Notes under the pieces: model-generated
What the model saw: only the letters and a program-made list of their open reading frames with translations
The model's database searches: none
Told to the model about the DNA's origin: nothing
From: Galbibacter kalidii
Lineage (GTDB): Bacteria; Bacteroidota; Bacteroidia; Flavobacteriales; Flavobacteriaceae
NCBI RefSeq assembly: GCF_026241135.1
Contig: NZ_JAPFGA010000019.1
Coordinates: 1 to 64,000, forward strand
Reading direction: 5' to 3'
DNA length: 64,000 nt
Shown here: piece by piece, positions 10,037 to 19,444 of the stretch
How positions within the stretch are numbered: position 1 is the stretch's first letter
Layout of the letters: each line of letters begins with the position of its first letter
Position numbers and translations under genes: made by a program

Positions 10037-10436
10037 ATTTTTTAAAGTATAAGAACTCTTAGCTTTTGACTAAGCAGGTGCAAATTTAATACAATTCTGT
10101 AAAAAGCAAAGCTTTTTTTTAAAGAACTCGCTTAAACTTTTTCAACCTGTCCGTTCCCCGCCAGAATGATTTGTCTGGCTGGTGTTAAGGTAGGTTGGCT
10201 GGAAAATATTTTTTTGGCGCTGTTTTCTTGACGTTAGGTTCTGTCTTTTCATAGCGCTACAAGATGCTATAGTATTAAGAGGTTGTTTTCGTTAGCCTAG
10301 ATTTTTTTGGTTCGCTTTTTTTATCAACGAATTCAGCAATCATGAATACCTATAAAACAATAAAAAGAGAGGTGAATAAAAAAATGAACATAATAAATAT
10401 TAATAAAGCTAAGATTTAAAATAAAAATAATGCGCT

Positions 10437-13040
10437 CTACTTTTTAACAAGCATCCGCTTGATTTCATTAAGCTTCATTAGAGCTTCTACCGGAGTGAGC
10501 GTGTCGATATCGGTATGGAGGATTTCATCTTTGATTTCCTCCAAAAGTGGATCGTCAAGATTGAAAAAGCTCAATTGCATTTCGTCTTGTGAGGCTTTAA
10601 GATTATCGGTTAACTCTTCGCTGCTATGCGATTTCTCCAGTTTTTTCAAGATCTTATTCGCCCTTCGGATGACCTGCTGGGGCATTCCGGCCATTTTGGC
10701 TACGTGGATTCCGAAACTGTGTTCGCTACCACCCGACACCAATTTTCTAAGGAAAAGTACAGTGTCTTTCAGCTCTTTTACCGAAACGTTGAAGTTTTTG
10801 ACCCTGTCAAAAGTTTCTGTCATTTCGTTTAGCTCATGGTAGTGTGTAGCAAACAGGGTTTTTGCCCTTCCGGGGTGTTCGTGGATATACTCGGCAATAG
10901 CCCAAGCGATGGAAATACCGTCATAAGTACTGGTACCACGACCGATTTCGTCCAACAACACAAGGCTGCGTTCCGAGAGGTTGTTCAAAATGGAAGCCGT
11001 TTCGTTCATTTCGACCATAAAAGTCGATTCACCCAAGGAGATATTATCACTGGCACCCACACGGGTAAATATTTTATCCACAATACCGATTCGTGCAGAA
11101 GCTGCGGGCACAAAACTTCCCATTTGTGCAAGGAGTGTGATAAGGGCGGTTTGCCTTAAAATAGCCGACTTACCACTCATATTAGGTCCGGTGATCATAA
11201 TAATCTGTTGTTCGTCCCGGTTGAGGGTGATATTGTTGGCGATGTAGGCTTCTCCCGGCGGTAATTGCTTTTCTATCACCGGATGACGCCCCTCTTTGAT
11301 CTCCAGATCAAAAGAATCGTCCATTTCCGGCATGGTGTATTTGTTGTCTTTTGCCAGTTGTACAAATCCGCATAAACAATCCAATTGTGCAATCAAAGCA
11401 GCATTGGTTTGTATCGGGAGGATGTATTCCCGCATCCAAACCACCAGTTGACGGAACAATTCCTGTTCCAGGATGGCAATTTTTTCTTCTGCTCCCAGGA
11501 TCTTGGCTTCATATTCTTTTAATTCCTCGGTGATATAGCGTTCGGCACTGACCAGGGTTTGTTTGCGGATCCAATCCTCAGGCACCTTGTCTTTGTGGGT
11601 GTTGCGAACTTCAATATAATACCCAAAAACATTGTTGCTGGCTATTTTTAAGGAAGTAATTCCGGTGTTTTTCATTTCCCTTTCCAGCATATTGTCCAGA
11701 TAGTCCTTACCGGAAAAAGCGAGTCGGCGTAGTTCGTCTAGCTCTTCTGAAAATCCGTCGGCGATAACATTACCCTTAGAGAGAACCGCCGGGGCTTCTT
11801 CCTTAACCGTTTGTTTGATACGGGCCCTTAACACATCACAAAGGTTCAATTGGTCACCAATGACCTTCAAGGCTTCATTTTTACTATCACTAGCCAAAGT
11901 TTTTATAGGAATGATGGCTTCGAGGGAGTTTTTCAAAAGCACAACTTCACGCGGACTTATCTTCTCGGTCGCAACTTTGGAGATCAATCTTTCTAAGTCG
12001 CTGATTTGTTTTATTTGCGAGCGGAATTCATCAATCACCATATCATTCTCCATAAGATGTTGAACAATATCGTGGCGCTGTTTTATCATTTCGATATTCT
12101 TCAGCGGCAATGCCACCCATCTTTTCAGTAAACGTCCGCCCATAGGCGAAATGGTCTTGTCGATGACATCCAGCAGGGTTACAGCATTGGCAGAAGGAGC
12201 ATAATACAGTTCCAGGTTTTTTATGGTAAACCGGTCCATCCACACATATTCCTCCTCAGCAATGCGTGTAAGTGCCGTAATGTGTTGCAATTTGTTGTGC
12301 TGCGTTTCCGAAAGGTAATGCAGGGCTGCCCCCGAAGCAATGATTCCGTGTTCCAGATGCGCCACTCCAAACCCTTTTAACGATTGTGTTTGAAAATGAT
12401 CGTTAAGGGTTTCGTGGGTATAATCTTCCTGAAAGATCCAATCTTCCATGAAAAAAGTGTGAAACTCCTTCCCAAAAGCCGAAAGAAAATCGCTTTTGTG
12501 CTTTTTGGACATCAAAACCTCGCTCGGCGCAAAATTTTGCAAGAGTTTGTCAATATATTCTTCGTTGCCTTCAGCAGTTAAAAATTCCCCGGTGGAAACA
12601 TCCAAAAAGGAAACGCCCAACAGTTTTTTTCCGAAGTGAACCGCACAAAGAAAATTATTGGTTTTGGCAGAGAGAATGTCGTCGTTCAACGCCACTCCGG
12701 GAGTCACGAGCTCGGTCACCCCTCTTTTTACAATTTTTTTGGTCTGTTTGGGATCTTCCAGCTGGTCACAAATGGCCACACGTTGTCCCGCTTTTACCAA
12801 TTTAGGCAAATAGGTATGCAGTGAATGGTGCGGAAATCCGGCCAATTCAGTACGGTCGCCACCGTTGTTCCGGTGGGTAAGCACAATCCCTAAAATTTTA
12901 GACGTATGAACGGCATCTTCTCCAAAAGTCTCATAAAAATCCCCCACACGAAAGAGCAACAGTGCATCAGGATATTTAGCCTTGATGCTGTTGTATTGCT
13001 TCATCAACGGAGTGACTTTCTTGCTTTTTGTGGTTGCCAA
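10437..13040 (-). CDS. mutS: DNA mismatch repair protein MutS
   Basis: [34 protein letters not shown]; Walker [45 protein letters not shown]. Confidence 0.98.
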   Translation of the reverse strand: MATTKSKKVTPLMKQYNSIKAKYPDALLLFRVGDFYETFGEDAVHTSKILGIVLTHRNNGGDRTELAGFPHHSLHTYLPKLVKAGQRVAICDQLEDPKQTKKIVKRGVTELVTPGVALNDDILSAKTNNFLCAVHFGKKLLGVSFLDVSTGEFLTAEGNEEYIDKLLQNFAPSEVLMSKKHKSDFLSAFGKEFHTFFMEDWIFQEDYTHETLNDHFQTQSLKGFGVAHLEHGIIASGAALHYLSETQHNKLQHITALTRIAEEEYVWMDRFTIKNLELYYAPSANAVTLLDVIDKTISPMGGRLLKRWVALPLKNIEMIKQRHDIVQHLMENDMVIDEFRSQIKQISDLERLISKVATEKISPREVVLLKNSLEAIIPIKTLASDSKNEALKVIGDQLNLCDVLRARIKQTVKEEAPAVLSKGNVIADGFSEELDELRRLAFSGKDYLDNMLEREMKNTGITSLKIASNNVFGYYIEVRNTHKDKVPEDWIRKQTLVSAERYITEELKEYEAKILGAEEKIAILEQELFRQLVVWMREYILPIQTNAALIAQLDCLCGFVQLAKDNKYTMPEMDDSFDLEIKEGRHPVIEKQLPPGEAYIANNITLNRDEQQIIMITGPNMSGKSAILRQTALITLLAQMGSFVPAASARIGIVDKIFTRVGASDNISLGESTFMVEMNETASILNNLSERSLVLLDEIGRGTSTYDGISIAWAIAEYIHEHPGRAKTLFATHYHELNEMTETFDRVKNFNVSVKELKDTVLFLRKLVSGGSEHSFGIHVAKMAGMPQQVIRRANKILKKLEKSHSSEELTDNLKASQDEMQLSFFNLDDPLLEEIKDEILHTDIDTLTPVEALMKLNEIKRMLVKK

Positions 13041-13302
13041 ATCTTAAAAATTAGGTTTTAGCGAAAGTATGATTTTTTATCTTTTTTTGCGAACCCTCGC
13101 CACACGTATTATAAACAACTTTTGTTGATAGCCCTTGGTTTTCTTTTCAGGAGCCCGGAATTATGGAGATTTTCAGTTATTGTTATTTCCCGCTATCGCC
13201 TTTACACGCCTTTCAGGCGGGGTATCGGCTCTATCGGGGCTAGCAGCAGTTGTTTTTTTGTACAATGAGAATGGCTAACTTTGGCATCAAAATTCTGATA
13301 AC

Positions 13303-13833
13303 ATGCGAAAACTAAAGAACAGCGAACTGGACAGATTGGATGTAGAAGGCTTTAAAAAAGCAGAAAAGATTCCTTTGATCATCGTGCTGGATAATATCAG
13401 AAGCCTGAATAACATCGGTTCGGTTTTCCGTACCGCCGACGCCTTTCTCGTAGAAAAAATATACCTCTGTGGCATTACGGCTACACCGCCGCATAAAGAT
13501 ATCCATAAAACCGCTTTGGGAGCTACCGAAAGTGTGGAGTGGGAGTATGTGGAAGATACGCTTACTTTGGTCGAGCAACTAAAAAAAGAAGAGGTGATCA
13601 CCGTGGCGATCGAACAGGCCGAGAACGCCATCATGCTCAACGATTTTAAAACCGACCCCGGAAAAAAATACGCCCTCATCTTCGGAAATGAAGTAAAAGG
13701 CGTTAAGCAAAATGTGGTTTCGTCTTCCGATAATGTGGTGGAAATCCCTCAGTTTGGCACCAAGCATTCCCTAAACATTTCCGTAAGTGCCGGGGTGGTG
13801 GTATGGGATTTTTTCAGTAAGCTAAAACTGTAA
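13303..13833 (+). CDS. TrmH/SpoU family RNA methyltransferase
   Basis: LDNIRSLNNIGSVFRTADAF...IFGNEVKGV...EIPQFGTKHSLNISVSAGVVVWDF motifs. Confidence 0.93.
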   Translation: MRKLKNSELDRLDVEGFKKAEKIPLIIVLDNIRSLNNIGSVFRTADAFLVEKIYLCGITATPPHKDIHKTALGATESVEWEYVEDTLTLVEQLKKEEVITVAIEQAENAIMLNDFKTDPGKKYALIFGNEVKGVKQNVVSSSDNVVEIPQFGTKHSLNISVSAGVVVWDFFSKLKL

Positions 13834-13850
13834 TTTAACCCTAAGTATAA

Positions 13851-13992
13851 GCCGTCAATTCGAGTGATTTTTTCGTAGCTCTGCGAAGAAAAAATTGTAT
13901 CGAGAATAGACTTTTGAACAAAAACCACTTGTTCTCGATACATTTTTTATTCCGTTATCTCTCCATAAAAAAATACTCGAACTGACGTGATT
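13851..13992. repeat. Nested imperfect inverted repeat (TCGAACTGAC-type intergenic element)
   Basis: Outer arms cgtcaattcgagtgatttttt / aaaaaaatactcgaactgacg; inner arms tgtatcgagaat / gttctcgataca. Confidence 0.75.
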
Positions 13993-14359
13993 TTTTAACC
14001 AATTAGAAAGTCAAGGTGAGTTCTAAAAAAAGGGATCCGGTAATACCGAATCCCAGTCAAAATATATTAAGTAAAGTTAGCTAGTTTAAAGCCTAAGTGC
14101 TCTACGAATTAAGCAAACCTTTGGCAAAAAACCAAAAATTTTATTAAAAAAACATCGGATTTAACAATTAAGATACTTGGTTTTAAAAGTGTTTCTTGGA
14201 TAAGAAATCTCCTTGCTTTTTGTTGGGAAACCTCTTTTTTATCAAAAACCTTGTGATTGTTTCAGGTAATAATTCAATAATGAAGAAATGTCTTTCATAC
14301 GGTTAAAAAGACAATTCTTATTTTAATCGTTTTTTCTTTACGAAAACGTTTGAAATGGG

Positions 14360-14367
14360 TACTTTTG
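14360..14367 (+). promoter_or_regulatory. Candidate Bacteroidota -7 element (TAnnTTTG) for the GAPDH gene
   Basis: TACTTTTG about 44 bp upstream of the start codon. Confidence 0.45.
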
Positions 14368-14410
14368 CGGCGAAAACAGAAATTAATTCTTATTCTAAAA
14401 TCACAACACA

Positions 14411-15859
14411 ATGAGCTTTAGCGATACTTATGAAAATGAACTCGTTTCACAGGCCAATAGACGTAGGGCTTCCGTAGAATTCATTAAAATCGTAAACGAC
14501 CTTTGGTACGACAAATCCATCGAACTGGTACTTTTCAGAAATCAACTTATCGACAAAAACGTAAGTGAAATCATCAATCTGCATGAATATGCCTGCGAAT
14601 TTGTCGAAAAACCCATTCCAGTTTTTGATTCTGTAGAAATAGCCAAGGCTATAAATTCGTTAAACCTGCCACCGGCCAAGATCGATATCGGGAAACTAAC
14701 CTACGAATACCACCTTAAGGATAACAAATACAACAATAACAAAGCTTTTGTGATTGATAAACTGAGCGATGCCAAGAATTCATCTGAAATTCAACCTAAA
14801 GATGTGGTATTGTACGGATTTGGTAGAATCGGACGTTTATTGGCCAGGGAACTGATGCTAAAAACCGGAAAAGGAAGTCAGTTGCGTTTACGCGCCGTTG
14901 TTACCCGAGGGAAAATGACTGCCGAAGTACTCGAAAAAAGGGCGGCCCTGTTGCGAAACGATTCCGTTCACGGACATTTTCCGGGTACGGTAGTCGCCGA
15001 TCATAAAAATAAAGCGCTTATCGTCAACGGTACCACCGTACACATGATCACAGCCGATAAACCGGAGAGCATCGATTACACCAAATATGGAATTGATGAG
15101 GCTTTAGTAATTGATAATACAGGGGCATTTCGGGATGAAAAAGGATTGGGCAGGCATTTGAAAGCTAAAGGAACACACAAGGTGCTGCTTACTGCTCCCG
15201 GGAAGGAAGTACCAAACATTGTTTACGGGGTAAATCAAAAAGAGTTCAACCCTGATAAAGTCGACATCTTTTCTGCGGCTTCATGTACCACCAATGCCAT
15301 TACCCCTATCCTAAAAGCTGTCGAAGAATCGCTGGGGGTGGTCAGGGGACATTTGGAAACTATACATGCCTATACCAACGACCAGAATTTGGTGGACAAT
15401 ATGCATAAAAAATACCGAAGGGGGAGAGCAGCCGGACTTAATATGGTCATTACCGAAACCGGTGCCGGAAATGCAGTTTCCAAAGCCTTACCGTCACTGG
15501 CCGGAAAATTGACCTCCAACGCCATCAGGGTTCCGGTGCCCAACGGATCCTTGGCCGTGCTGAACCTCGAACTGGAAAAAAAGACTTCCAAAAGTAAGAT
15601 CAATGCCATCATGAAAAAATATGCCTTGGAAGGTGATCTGGTAGAGCAGATCAAGTATTCGTTGAGCAACGAACTGGTTTCTACCGATATTGTTGGGATT
15701 TCGGCTCCTTCCATATACGATAGTAAAGCTACGATTGTAGACGACCAGGGTAAAAATGCGGTGTTGTATGTTTGGTATGATAACGAATACGGGTACAGCC
15801 ATCAGGTGATACGCTTGGCCAAATACATCGCCAAGGTAAGGCGGTTTACTTATTATTAA
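14411..15859 (+). CDS. Glyceraldehyde-3-phosphate dehydrogenase, N-terminally extended form
   Basis: VLYGFGRIGRLLARELM; SAASCTTNAITPILKAVEESLGVVRGHLETIHAYTNDQNLVDN; WYDNEYGYSHQVIRLAKYI; about 130-aa N-terminal extension. Confidence 0.95.
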   Translation: MSFSDTYENELVSQANRRRASVEFIKIVNDLWYDKSIELVLFRNQLIDKNVSEIINLHEYACEFVEKPIPVFDSVEIAKAINSLNLPPAKIDIGKLTYEYHLKDNKYNNNKAFVIDKLSDAKNSSEIQPKDVVLYGFGRIGRLLARELMLKTGKGSQLRLRAVVTRGKMTAEVLEKRAALLRNDSVHGHFPGTVVADHKNKALIVNGTTVHMITADKPESIDYTKYGIDEALVIDNTGAFRDEKGLGRHLKAKGTHKVLLTAPGKEVPNIVYGVNQKEFNPDKVDIFSAASCTTNAITPILKAVEESLGVVRGHLETIHAYTNDQNLVDNMHKKYRRGRAAGLNMVITETGAGNAVSKALPSLAGKLTSNAIRVPVPNGSLAVLNLELEKKTSKSKINAIMKKYALEGDLVEQIKYSLSNELVSTDIVGISAPSIYDSKATIVDDQGKNAVLYVWYDNEYGYSHQVIRLAKYIAKVRRFTYY

Positions 15860-15882
15860 AATTAGAATACGTTAAATGAAAA

Positions 15883-15923
15883 GACCTGACAGGTTTCTGA
15901 AACCTGTCAGGTCTCTTTTTTTT
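15883..15923 (+). terminator. Rho-independent-like terminator / perfect palindrome
   Basis: GACCTGACAGGTTT-ctg-AAACCTGTCAGGTC followed by a T-rich tract. Confidence 0.85.
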
Positions 15924-16092
15924 ATAAGTACATTTATAATCGAAATGCAAGACTATATTGCTATGGTTTTGTGTTAGAATTGCTTAACGGAGATCTTCCG
16001 ATAGGGAAACTTTAAAATTAAATCAATAAAAATGCAATGGATTATCAAAACATCGTCTTTATAAGTGAAGACCGACCAAAATAGGTTTTTAA

Positions 16093-16632
16093 ATGACCTC
16101 GGAAAGAGAAAACAATAAAAAACTAAAAGAATTTTTTAGTGAAGAATATCATTCGCTTACGGCCTATGTGAACTCTAAGATAAGAGCCAGTGTAAACCGT
16201 GATGCTGAAGATATTATTCAGGATGTTGCCCTGAAATTATTTTCCGGAGCCGACAGGTATTCGCCTATAAATAATGTTGCGGGATTCGTTTACCGATCGG
16301 TTAAAAATAAAATCATCGATGTGATGCGTCAGCAAAGAAAACCGGATAACGCTGTCACTGATTATGAAAACAAATTGATTGAATTTACAGAACTGTTCTA
16401 TGGGAAACCTGATAATTCCTATTCCGAGGAAATAAAACGCGAACTCAAGAAAAATATTCTGGGTCTAAAACCGAATTATCGCGATGTCATTAGGGCTATC
16501 GACTTTGAAGGATATACCTATAGGGAGTTGTCGATAGAAACCGGAATTCCCGAGGGAACGTTAATGTCCAGACGACATAGGGCGATCTCGATGTTGTATA
16601 AAAAACTGGAATCAAAAAAAGAAGATCACTAA
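16093..16632 (+). CDS. ECF-type RNA polymerase sigma-70 factor
   Basis: DAEDIIQDVALKLF (sigma2) and YRDVIRAIDFEGYTYRELSIETGIPEGTLMSRRHRAISML (sigma4). Confidence 0.92.
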   Translation: MTSERENNKKLKEFFSEEYHSLTAYVNSKIRASVNRDAEDIIQDVALKLFSGADRYSPINNVAGFVYRSVKNKIIDVMRQQRKPDNAVTDYENKLIEFTELFYGKPDNSYSEEIKRELKKNILGLKPNYRDVIRAIDFEGYTYRELSIETGIPEGTLMSRRHRAISMLYKKLESKKEDH

Positions 16633-16645
16633 AAATTAAGATAAA

Positions 16646-17071
16646 ATGACAAATTTTTGGAAACACAAAATGAGAACTAAATCCCCGGGGGAAATTGCGG
16701 GGTGGATCATATTAGCGGTCATAGGCATAGCCGCACTGGCCATATTGTTCGGCTATGTTGTGATGTGGCTTTGGAACTGGCTTATGCCGGAGTTATTCGG
16801 ACTAACAACCATTAATTACTGGCAGGCTGTCGGGATTTTTATACTGTTCAAATTCCTTTTTGGTGGGGGTTGCGGAGGAGGTGGAAGTAAGGATTCTTCC
16901 AAAAAATCAAAGTCCGATTGTAAAAAGAAAGATAAAAATGATTTTTCCAAATGGAAATACTATGACAAGTTTTGGGAAGAGCAAGGCGACCAGGCATACA
17001 GGGAGTATGTGGAGAATTTGACCAATGAAAATGGAGATAAACCGGAAAAAGACAAATCAGAAGAAGAATAA
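16646..17071 (+). CDS. Small membrane protein with GGGCGGGG motif and charged C-terminal tail
   Basis: Two predicted hydrophobic segments then FKFLFGGGCGGGGSKDSSKK; 13 bp downstream of the sigma factor. Confidence 0.75.
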   Translation: MTNFWKHKMRTKSPGEIAGWIILAVIGIAALAILFGYVVMWLWNWLMPELFGLTTINYWQAVGIFILFKFLFGGGCGGGGSKDSSKKSKSDCKKKDKNDFSKWKYYDKFWEEQGDQAYREYVENLTNENGDKPEKDKSEEE

Positions 17072-17220
17072 AAATTAAGAATTATGAAATGAGCCATAAC
17101 AATTAAGTTGACACCAATCGAAACCGGAGGTTCAACGACTTCAGAAAAAACTAATAACGTGGAGTTAAATGTTCAATGGAGAATTCCATCTGACCACTAA
17201 AAAACAATAAAAAAGAACAG

Positions 17221-17439
17221 ATGAAACTGCTGATATTTCGCACCGATATAAAAACAAAGAAAAAAGTAAAATCCTTAAAACCGATCCTTAAAAATCAATC
17301 CACCATAACTGAATGGACTGTTGATACAGAAGACATAGATAATGTGTTGAGGATTGAAGCCAAAGAAACCTTAACCGAAAAGGAGGTTATCCACCTATTA
17401 AAAAAGAACGGTTATTATTGTGAACCTTTGCTTGATTGA
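17221..17439 (+). CDS. Small protein, heavy-metal-associated-domain-like fold (tentative)
   Basis: 72-aa ORF; KSLKPILKNQSTITEWTVDTEDIDNVLRIEAKETLTEKEVIHLLKKNGYYCEPL pattern resembles HMA-like proteins lacking the CxxC. Confidence 0.6.
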   Translation: MKLLIFRTDIKTKKKVKSLKPILKNQSTITEWTVDTEDIDNVLRIEAKETLTEKEVIHLLKKNGYYCEPLLD

Positions 17440-17555
17440 TATTAGGGTGGTTTGATCGGTTTCTTAATAGGTATCAAGGCGGAGAAAGGGGTGTTCTGAT
17501 AGCCCGCGTTGTGTGTCATAAGAATCGAGCACATAACTAATCAAAAACGGAAAAA

Positions 17556-17990
17556 ATGAATTCAGAAGAAAAAATTGAAAATAGAAAAGTGATTTTATCT
17601 ACACTATGGATATTCGTTACATTAAATTATCTGTATTGCGATGTTTTGACATTGATGTCCGCTGAAATGTTAAACGCATTATTAACAGGGGAAGTCGGTG
17701 GAATTAATATGAATCAAAAAACTTTGTTAGTAGCAGGTGTAATTATGGAAATTTCGATTGCTATGGTTTTGCTATCAAGAGTTTTGAAATACAAAATAAA
17801 TCGCTTAGCAAATATTATAGCGGGTTCTATCAAAACAATAATAATGATTGGAACACTGCTTATGGGAGCTAGTTATCATTATATGTTTTTTGCAGCTATA
17901 GAAATAGCAACAACATTGTTTATAGTTTGGTATGCTTGGACTTGGGTCGAGCCTAAGATTTTGGGAAGTAAGTTAGAAAACAATAATTAA
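17556..17990 (+). CDS. DUF6326-like integral membrane protein
   Basis: LSTLWIFVTLNYLYCDVLTLMSAEMLNALLTGEVGGI...; four hydrophobic segments. Confidence 0.7.
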   Translation: MNSEEKIENRKVILSTLWIFVTLNYLYCDVLTLMSAEMLNALLTGEVGGINMNQKTLLVAGVIMEISIAMVLLSRVLKYKINRLANIIAGSIKTIIMIGTLLMGASYHYMFFAAIEIATTLFIVWYAWTWVEPKILGSKLENNN

Positions 17991-18067
17991 TTTGTCTGCA
18001 AAGCTCCGGAATCTATCTGCCCAACGCTCCCGCGAATTTATAACTCGTGGCATTCTCAAACAGTAGA

Positions 18068-19207
18068 TTAATCACGGGGAAACGGATGCTCGTGAATCTT
18101 GTCGATGATATATTGATAATCGTTTTTGTTTTGTAGGAAATCAAGATCTGAGATATCAATAATCAGGGCGTTGACCTTGGGATGGGTCTTGATAAACTCC
18201 AGATAACCACTGTTGATGGAATCCAAGTATTCAGCAGGAATATCGCGTTCATAATCCCTTCCTCTTTTTCTGATGTTTTGCAAAAGCCGTTCGGTATTTT
18301 GATATAGATACACATAAATATTGGGCTTTACCACCTCTTTATACATCAGGTTAAAAAGCTTTCGGTACAATAAAAATTCATCCTTTTGAAGGGTGACTTT
18401 GGCAAAAATGAGTGACTTAAAGATGTCGTAATCACTGATCATAAAATCTTTAAAAAGGTCGGGGTGGGAAGTGTCGTCCGTAAATTGCTGATAACGATCT
18501 GCCAAAAACGACATTTCCAAAGGAAAAGCATAGCGGTTTCGGTCTTCGTAAAATTTTGGAAGAAACGGATTGTCCGCAAAGCGTTCCAAAATAAGTTTTC
18601 CGTTAAAATCTTCAGCAATTTTTGTAGCCAGGGTGGTCTTTCCGGCACCGATATTCCCTTCAATAGCAATAAAATTGAATTTGGAAAAGTCATTTTGCAC
18701 CAGTGAAATCTCCAGATCAGTTTTGCTGAGGTCACTTTCGTCCGGACATTCATCCAGCAATTCAGCAACCGATTTTTTCAAAACAGGATGTATTTTCCCC
18801 GGAGCAATATCGGCCAGGGGTTGTAGTACAAACCGGCGTAGGTGCAACTGAGGATGGGGCACCACAAGATCCGATTCTTCGATCACGGTATCTTCATAAA
18901 AAAGAATATCCAAATCTATGGATCGAGCCTTGTATTCTTTAGCATCGCTGCGTATACGTCCCAAATCTTTTTCAATATCCAACATTGTCTCCAAAAGCTC
19001 CCGAGCTTGCATTTTGGTGTCCAGGGCGATACAGATATTATAAAAATCATCGCTGTCAAACCCCCATGCAGGAGTTTGATATATGGGAGAACTCATCACG
19101 GCATTTCCGGCTCGGTTTTGTAATAAACGAACGGCTTTTCTAAGGTTTTCAAGCTTGTTTCCCTGATTACTCCCTAAGGAGAGATATGTGCGATTGTACC
19201 CTTTCAT
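18068..19207 (-). CDS. folK: Bifunctional HPPK (folK) / deoxynucleoside kinase fusion
   Basis: N-term TYLSLGSNQGNKLENLRKAV...RSIDLDILFYED...VPHPQLHLRRFVLQPLADIAP; C-term FIAIEGNIGAGKTTLATKIAEDFNGKLILERFADNPFLPKFYEDRNRYAFPLEMSFLADRYQQ. Confidence 0.95.
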   Translation of the reverse strand: MKGYNRTYLSLGSNQGNKLENLRKAVRLLQNRAGNAVMSSPIYQTPAWGFDSDDFYNICIALDTKMQARELLETMLDIEKDLGRIRSDAKEYKARSIDLDILFYEDTVIEESDLVVPHPQLHLRRFVLQPLADIAPGKIHPVLKKSVAELLDECPDESDLSKTDLEISLVQNDFSKFNFIAIEGNIGAGKTTLATKIAEDFNGKLILERFADNPFLPKFYEDRNRYAFPLEMSFLADRYQQFTDDTSHPDLFKDFMISDYDIFKSLIFAKVTLQKDEFLLYRKLFNLMYKEVVKPNIYVYLYQNTERLLQNIRKRGRDYERDIPAEYLDSINSGYLEFIKTHPKVNALIIDISDLDFLQNKNDYQYIIDKIHEHPFPRD

Positions 19208-19230
19208 AATGACAAAGGCAAAGTAACAAA

Positions 19231-19332
19231 GAACTCGCTTAAACTTTTCTCAATTGGCTAAAAAATTATCCTTTTTTGTCCATGGGCTTTTCGCTTCAAT
19301 TAAAAAAGATTAAACGAGTTCAAAAGAAAAGC
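19231..19332. repeat. Intergenic element with GAACTCG(C/T)TTAAAC inverted ends (longer copy)
   Basis: gaactcgcttaaactttt...aaaaaagattaaacgagttcaaaagaaaagcg; related copies at 10124, 36033 and 52183. Confidence 0.75.
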
Positions 19333-19444
19333 GAATCTTGTAGGGGTTTATTGAGCTTATTTTGTTTGCCTGAATCGTAAAAAAATAAGTTATTTGCTTT
19401 TCATATCTTCTGATGTATCTTTATGACTTAATTAATTCACGCAC

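Noticed and set aside
10459-12824. Multiple forward ORFs opposite mutS
   Set aside because: Antisense shadows of a highly conserved gene with no signature of their own
13140-13260. GC-rich stretch (cgcctttcaggcggggtatcggctctatcggggct) upstream of the methyltransferase, with a loosely similar stretch near 53805-53860
   Set aside because: Imperfect palindromic similarity only; too weak to call a shared repeat by eye
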